This document shows positions 5,490 to 6,463 of a stretch of DNA of 6,463 nt, piece after piece (position 1 is the first letter of the stretch; every line of letters starts with the position of its first letter). A program made the position numbers and the translations under genes. The notes beneath the pieces were generated by a model that worked only from the letters and a program-made list of their open reading frames with translations, had not been told where the DNA came from and made no database searches. Source of the DNA: an uncultured Olsenella sp. (GTDB lineage Bacteria > Actinomycetota > Coriobacteriia > Coriobacteriales > Atopobiaceae); contig CAUGFC010000098.1 in NCBI GenBank assembly GCA_959598545.1, positions 1-6,463 of the forward strand, read 5' to 3'.

Positions 5490-5518
5490 CCACCATCCTA
5501 GCTCAGCCGGGCGCTTCG

Positions 5519-5538
5519 CCGCTCGCCGCCGCTCGCCG
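5519..5538. repeat. Tandem 10-bp direct repeat in the divergent intergenic region
   Basis: CCGCTCGCCG occurs twice back to back (5519-5528 and 5529-5538), followed by the overlapping palindrome CCGGCCGG (5536-5543) and TCCGGA (5544-5549). The copies lie one helical turn apart, about 50-70 bp upstream of the probable start site of the alcohol dehydrogenase transcript. A regulator site is possible; GC-rich low complexity is the alternative. Confidence 0.5.
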
Positions 5539-5577
5539 GCCGGTCCGGAAACCCACAGTGTTGCCAACGGATTTCGC

Positions 5578-5583
5578 TATACT
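5578..5583 (+). promoter_or_regulatory. -10 box of the alcohol dehydrogenase promoter
   Basis: TATACT matches TATAAT at five of six positions and is the clearest -10 in the divergent region. TTGCCA at 5561-5566 is -35-like but only 11 nt away, so the true -35 is probably poor and activator-dependent, or the start is elsewhere. A small dyad GTTG-C-CAAC (5560-5568) sits between the usual -35 and -10 places. The start site would be near 5590. Confidence 0.5.
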
Positions 5584-5589
5584 TGTTCC

Positions 5590-5710
5590 CGGCCGAGCCG
5601 CCGCGTCTCTGACGACCCGGGCAGGTACTTCTCGCAAGGTGCAAATCGGGGGAGATGGTCCCCCGTTTGATCCGTCGCGGTGGCGGCGGCAAAGGAATTG
5701 GAGGAGTGTT
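5590..5710 (+). promoter_or_regulatory. Structured 5' leader of the alcohol dehydrogenase gene
   Basis: About 120 nt between the probable start site and the ATG. It holds a strong hairpin: CGGGGGA (5647-5653) pairs with TCCCCCG (5659-5665), loop GATGG, extended by CAAA (5642-5645) with TTTG (5666-5669) around one bulged T. An outer pairing GCCGCCGCG (5597-5605) with CGCGGTGGC (5676-5684, one G-U) can enclose it. The Shine-Dalgarno GGAGG (5700-5704), 6 nt before the ATG, lies 3' of both. It matches no riboswitch class I know by motif. The hairpin is followed by only three T residues, so it would be a weak terminator at most. Confidence 0.5.
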
Positions 5711-6463
5711 ATGGGACGTTTTACCAACCCGCGTGACCTGTACTTTGGTGAGGGCGCTCGCCACGAGGTCAAGAACCTCAAGGGCTCCCGTGCCATGATC
5801 GTCACCGGCGGCGGCTCCATGCGTCGCGGCGGGTTCCTGCAGGACGTCGAGGCTGACCTCAAGGAGGCCGGCTTCGAGGTCGAGATCTTCGAGGGCGTCG
5901 AGTCCGACCCGTCCGTCGAGACCGTCATGAAGGGCGCCAAGGCTATGGAGGCCTTCCAGCCCGACTGGATCGTCGCCATCGGCGGCGGAAGCCCCATCGA
6001 CGCCGCCAAGGCCATGTGGCTCTTCTACGAGTACCCGGAGGAGACCTTCGAGCAGGCCATCGTGCCGTTCAGCTTCCCCGAGCTCCGCACCAAGGCCAAG
6101 TTCTGCGCCATCGCCTCCACCTCCGGCACGGCCACCGAGGTCACGGCCTTCTCCGTCATCACCGACTACGAGAAGGGCATCAAGTACCCGCTCGCCGACT
6201 TCAACATCACGCCTGACGTCGCCATCGTCGACCCCGAGCTCACCTACACCATGCCGCAGAAGCTCTGCGCCCACACCGGCATGGACGCGCTGACCCACGC
6301 CATCGAGGCCTACGTCTCCACCGCGGGCTCCATGTTCACCGACGCCAACGCCCTCCACGCCATCCGTGAGATCGTCGAGTGGCTGCCCAAGAGCTACCAG
6401 GGCGACAGGGAGGCCCGTCAGCACATGCACGAGGCCCAGTGCATCGCCGGCATCGCCTTCTCC
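5711..6463 (+). CDS. Iron-containing alcohol dehydrogenase, 3' end cut by the window
   Basis: NAD(P)-dependent group III alcohol dehydrogenase, reducing aldehydes to alcohols (or the reverse) in the cytoplasm during fermentation. 251 residues are visible of a usual 380-400. MGRFTNPRDLYFGEGA opens the Rossmann-like domain. Nucleotide-binding loops are VTGGGSMRRGG (31-41) and GGGSPIDAAK (91-100). STSGTATEVTAFSVI (136-150) and YPLADFNITPDVAIVDPEL (159-177) are conserved substrate/cofactor segments. In HTGMDALTHAIEAY (188-201), D192 and H196 match the first two metal ligands of E. coli FucO (D196, H200); the two other histidine ligands lie beyond base 6463. It resembles stand-alone clostridial-type enzymes and the AdhE C-terminal domain. 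ATG 5711 follows GGAGG by 6 nt. Codons are strongly biased (AAG, GTC, ATC, GAG, CTC), as in a highly expressed gene. The exact substrate cannot be told. Confidence 0.95.
   Translation, partial: MGRFTNPRDLYFGEGARHEVKNLKGSRAMIVTGGGSMRRGGFLQDVEADLKEAGFEVEIFEGVESDPSVETVMKGAKAMEAFQPDWIVAIGGGSPIDAAKAMWLFYEYPEETFEQAIVPFSFPELRTKAKFCAIASTSGTATEVTAFSVITDYEKGIKYPLADFNITPDVAIVDPELTYTMPQKLCAHTGMDALTHAIEAYVSTAGSMFTDANALHAIREIVEWLPKSYQGDREARQHMHEAQCIAGIAFS

Noticed and set aside
5495..5500. TAGGAT on the minus strand as the -10 of the TPR-like gene pair
   Set aside because: The start would fall inside or next to the ribosome site and no -35 is visible, so the promoter of this pair remains unlocated.
5478..5567. 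Longer N-terminus (30 more residues) for the first TPR-like protein
   Set aside because: The in-frame ATG at 5475-5477 has GGAGGAGG at ideal spacing, whereas the upstream part lies in the divergent promoter region and has a different composition.
5555..5590. Rex (redox) operator at the alcohol dehydrogenase promoter
   Set aside because: The expected TTGTGAA-like inverted repeat spaced by four bases is absent; only the short dyad GTTG-C-CAAC is present.
5498..6430. 310-codon minus-strand open frame over the alcohol dehydrogenase
   Set aside because: It mirrors the strongly conserved dehydrogenase reading frame and has a low-complexity Gly/Val/Leu/Asp translation with no recognisable motif.

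Overview
The window is GC-rich (by eye well above 60%) with strong G/C third-position bias, dense genes and good Shine-Dalgarno sites. Gene content and order (mazG, a DivIC/FtsB-like gene, a short ppx) suggest an Actinomycetota chromosome. Protein style, including an AdhE-like iron alcohol dehydrogenase with optimised codons, fits a fermentative anaerobe of the Coriobacteriia (Olsenella/Collinsella-like). The lineage is an inference from style, not a database result.

Layout. Positions 1-2323 (+): the 3' part of mazG (nucleotide pyrophosphohydrolase), a DivIC/FtsB-type division protein with its own probable extended -10 promoter, and, 9 nt further on, a Ppx/GppA phosphatase. Positions 2324-2493: a 17-nt palindrome, tRNA-Leu(UAA) with encoded CCA, and an intrinsic terminator. 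Positions 2493-3092 (-): a zinc-ribbon protein with about four membrane helices, convergent with the tRNA. Positions 3093-3322: promoter, tRNA-Glu(UUC) and terminator on the + strand. Positions 3350-3434: an AT-rich element bounded by 23-bp imperfect inverted repeats (20/23 matches) with a second dyad inside; no listed gene explains it. Positions 3448-5477 (-): two genes joined by an ATGA overlap, encoding helical-repeat (TPR/ST7-like) proteins that look like tandem paralogues. Positions 5478-5710: a divergent regulatory region with tandem 10-bp repeats, a TATACT -10 and a leader of about 120 nt with a strong hairpin. Positions 5711 to the end (+): an iron-containing alcohol dehydrogenase, cut off by the window edge.

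How the parts fit. The first three genes are housekeeping (nucleotide sanitation, division, polyphosphate/ppGpp metabolism). The two tRNA units share similar 3' terminator cassettes. The alcohol dehydrogenase looks highly expressed and probably regenerates NAD(P)+ in fermentation; its leader may carry post-initiation control. I see no CRISPR array, transposase, phage gene or recognisable defence system. The best candidates for something undescribed are the AT-rich inverted-repeat element, the coupled paralogous repeat proteins, and the dehydrogenase leader.
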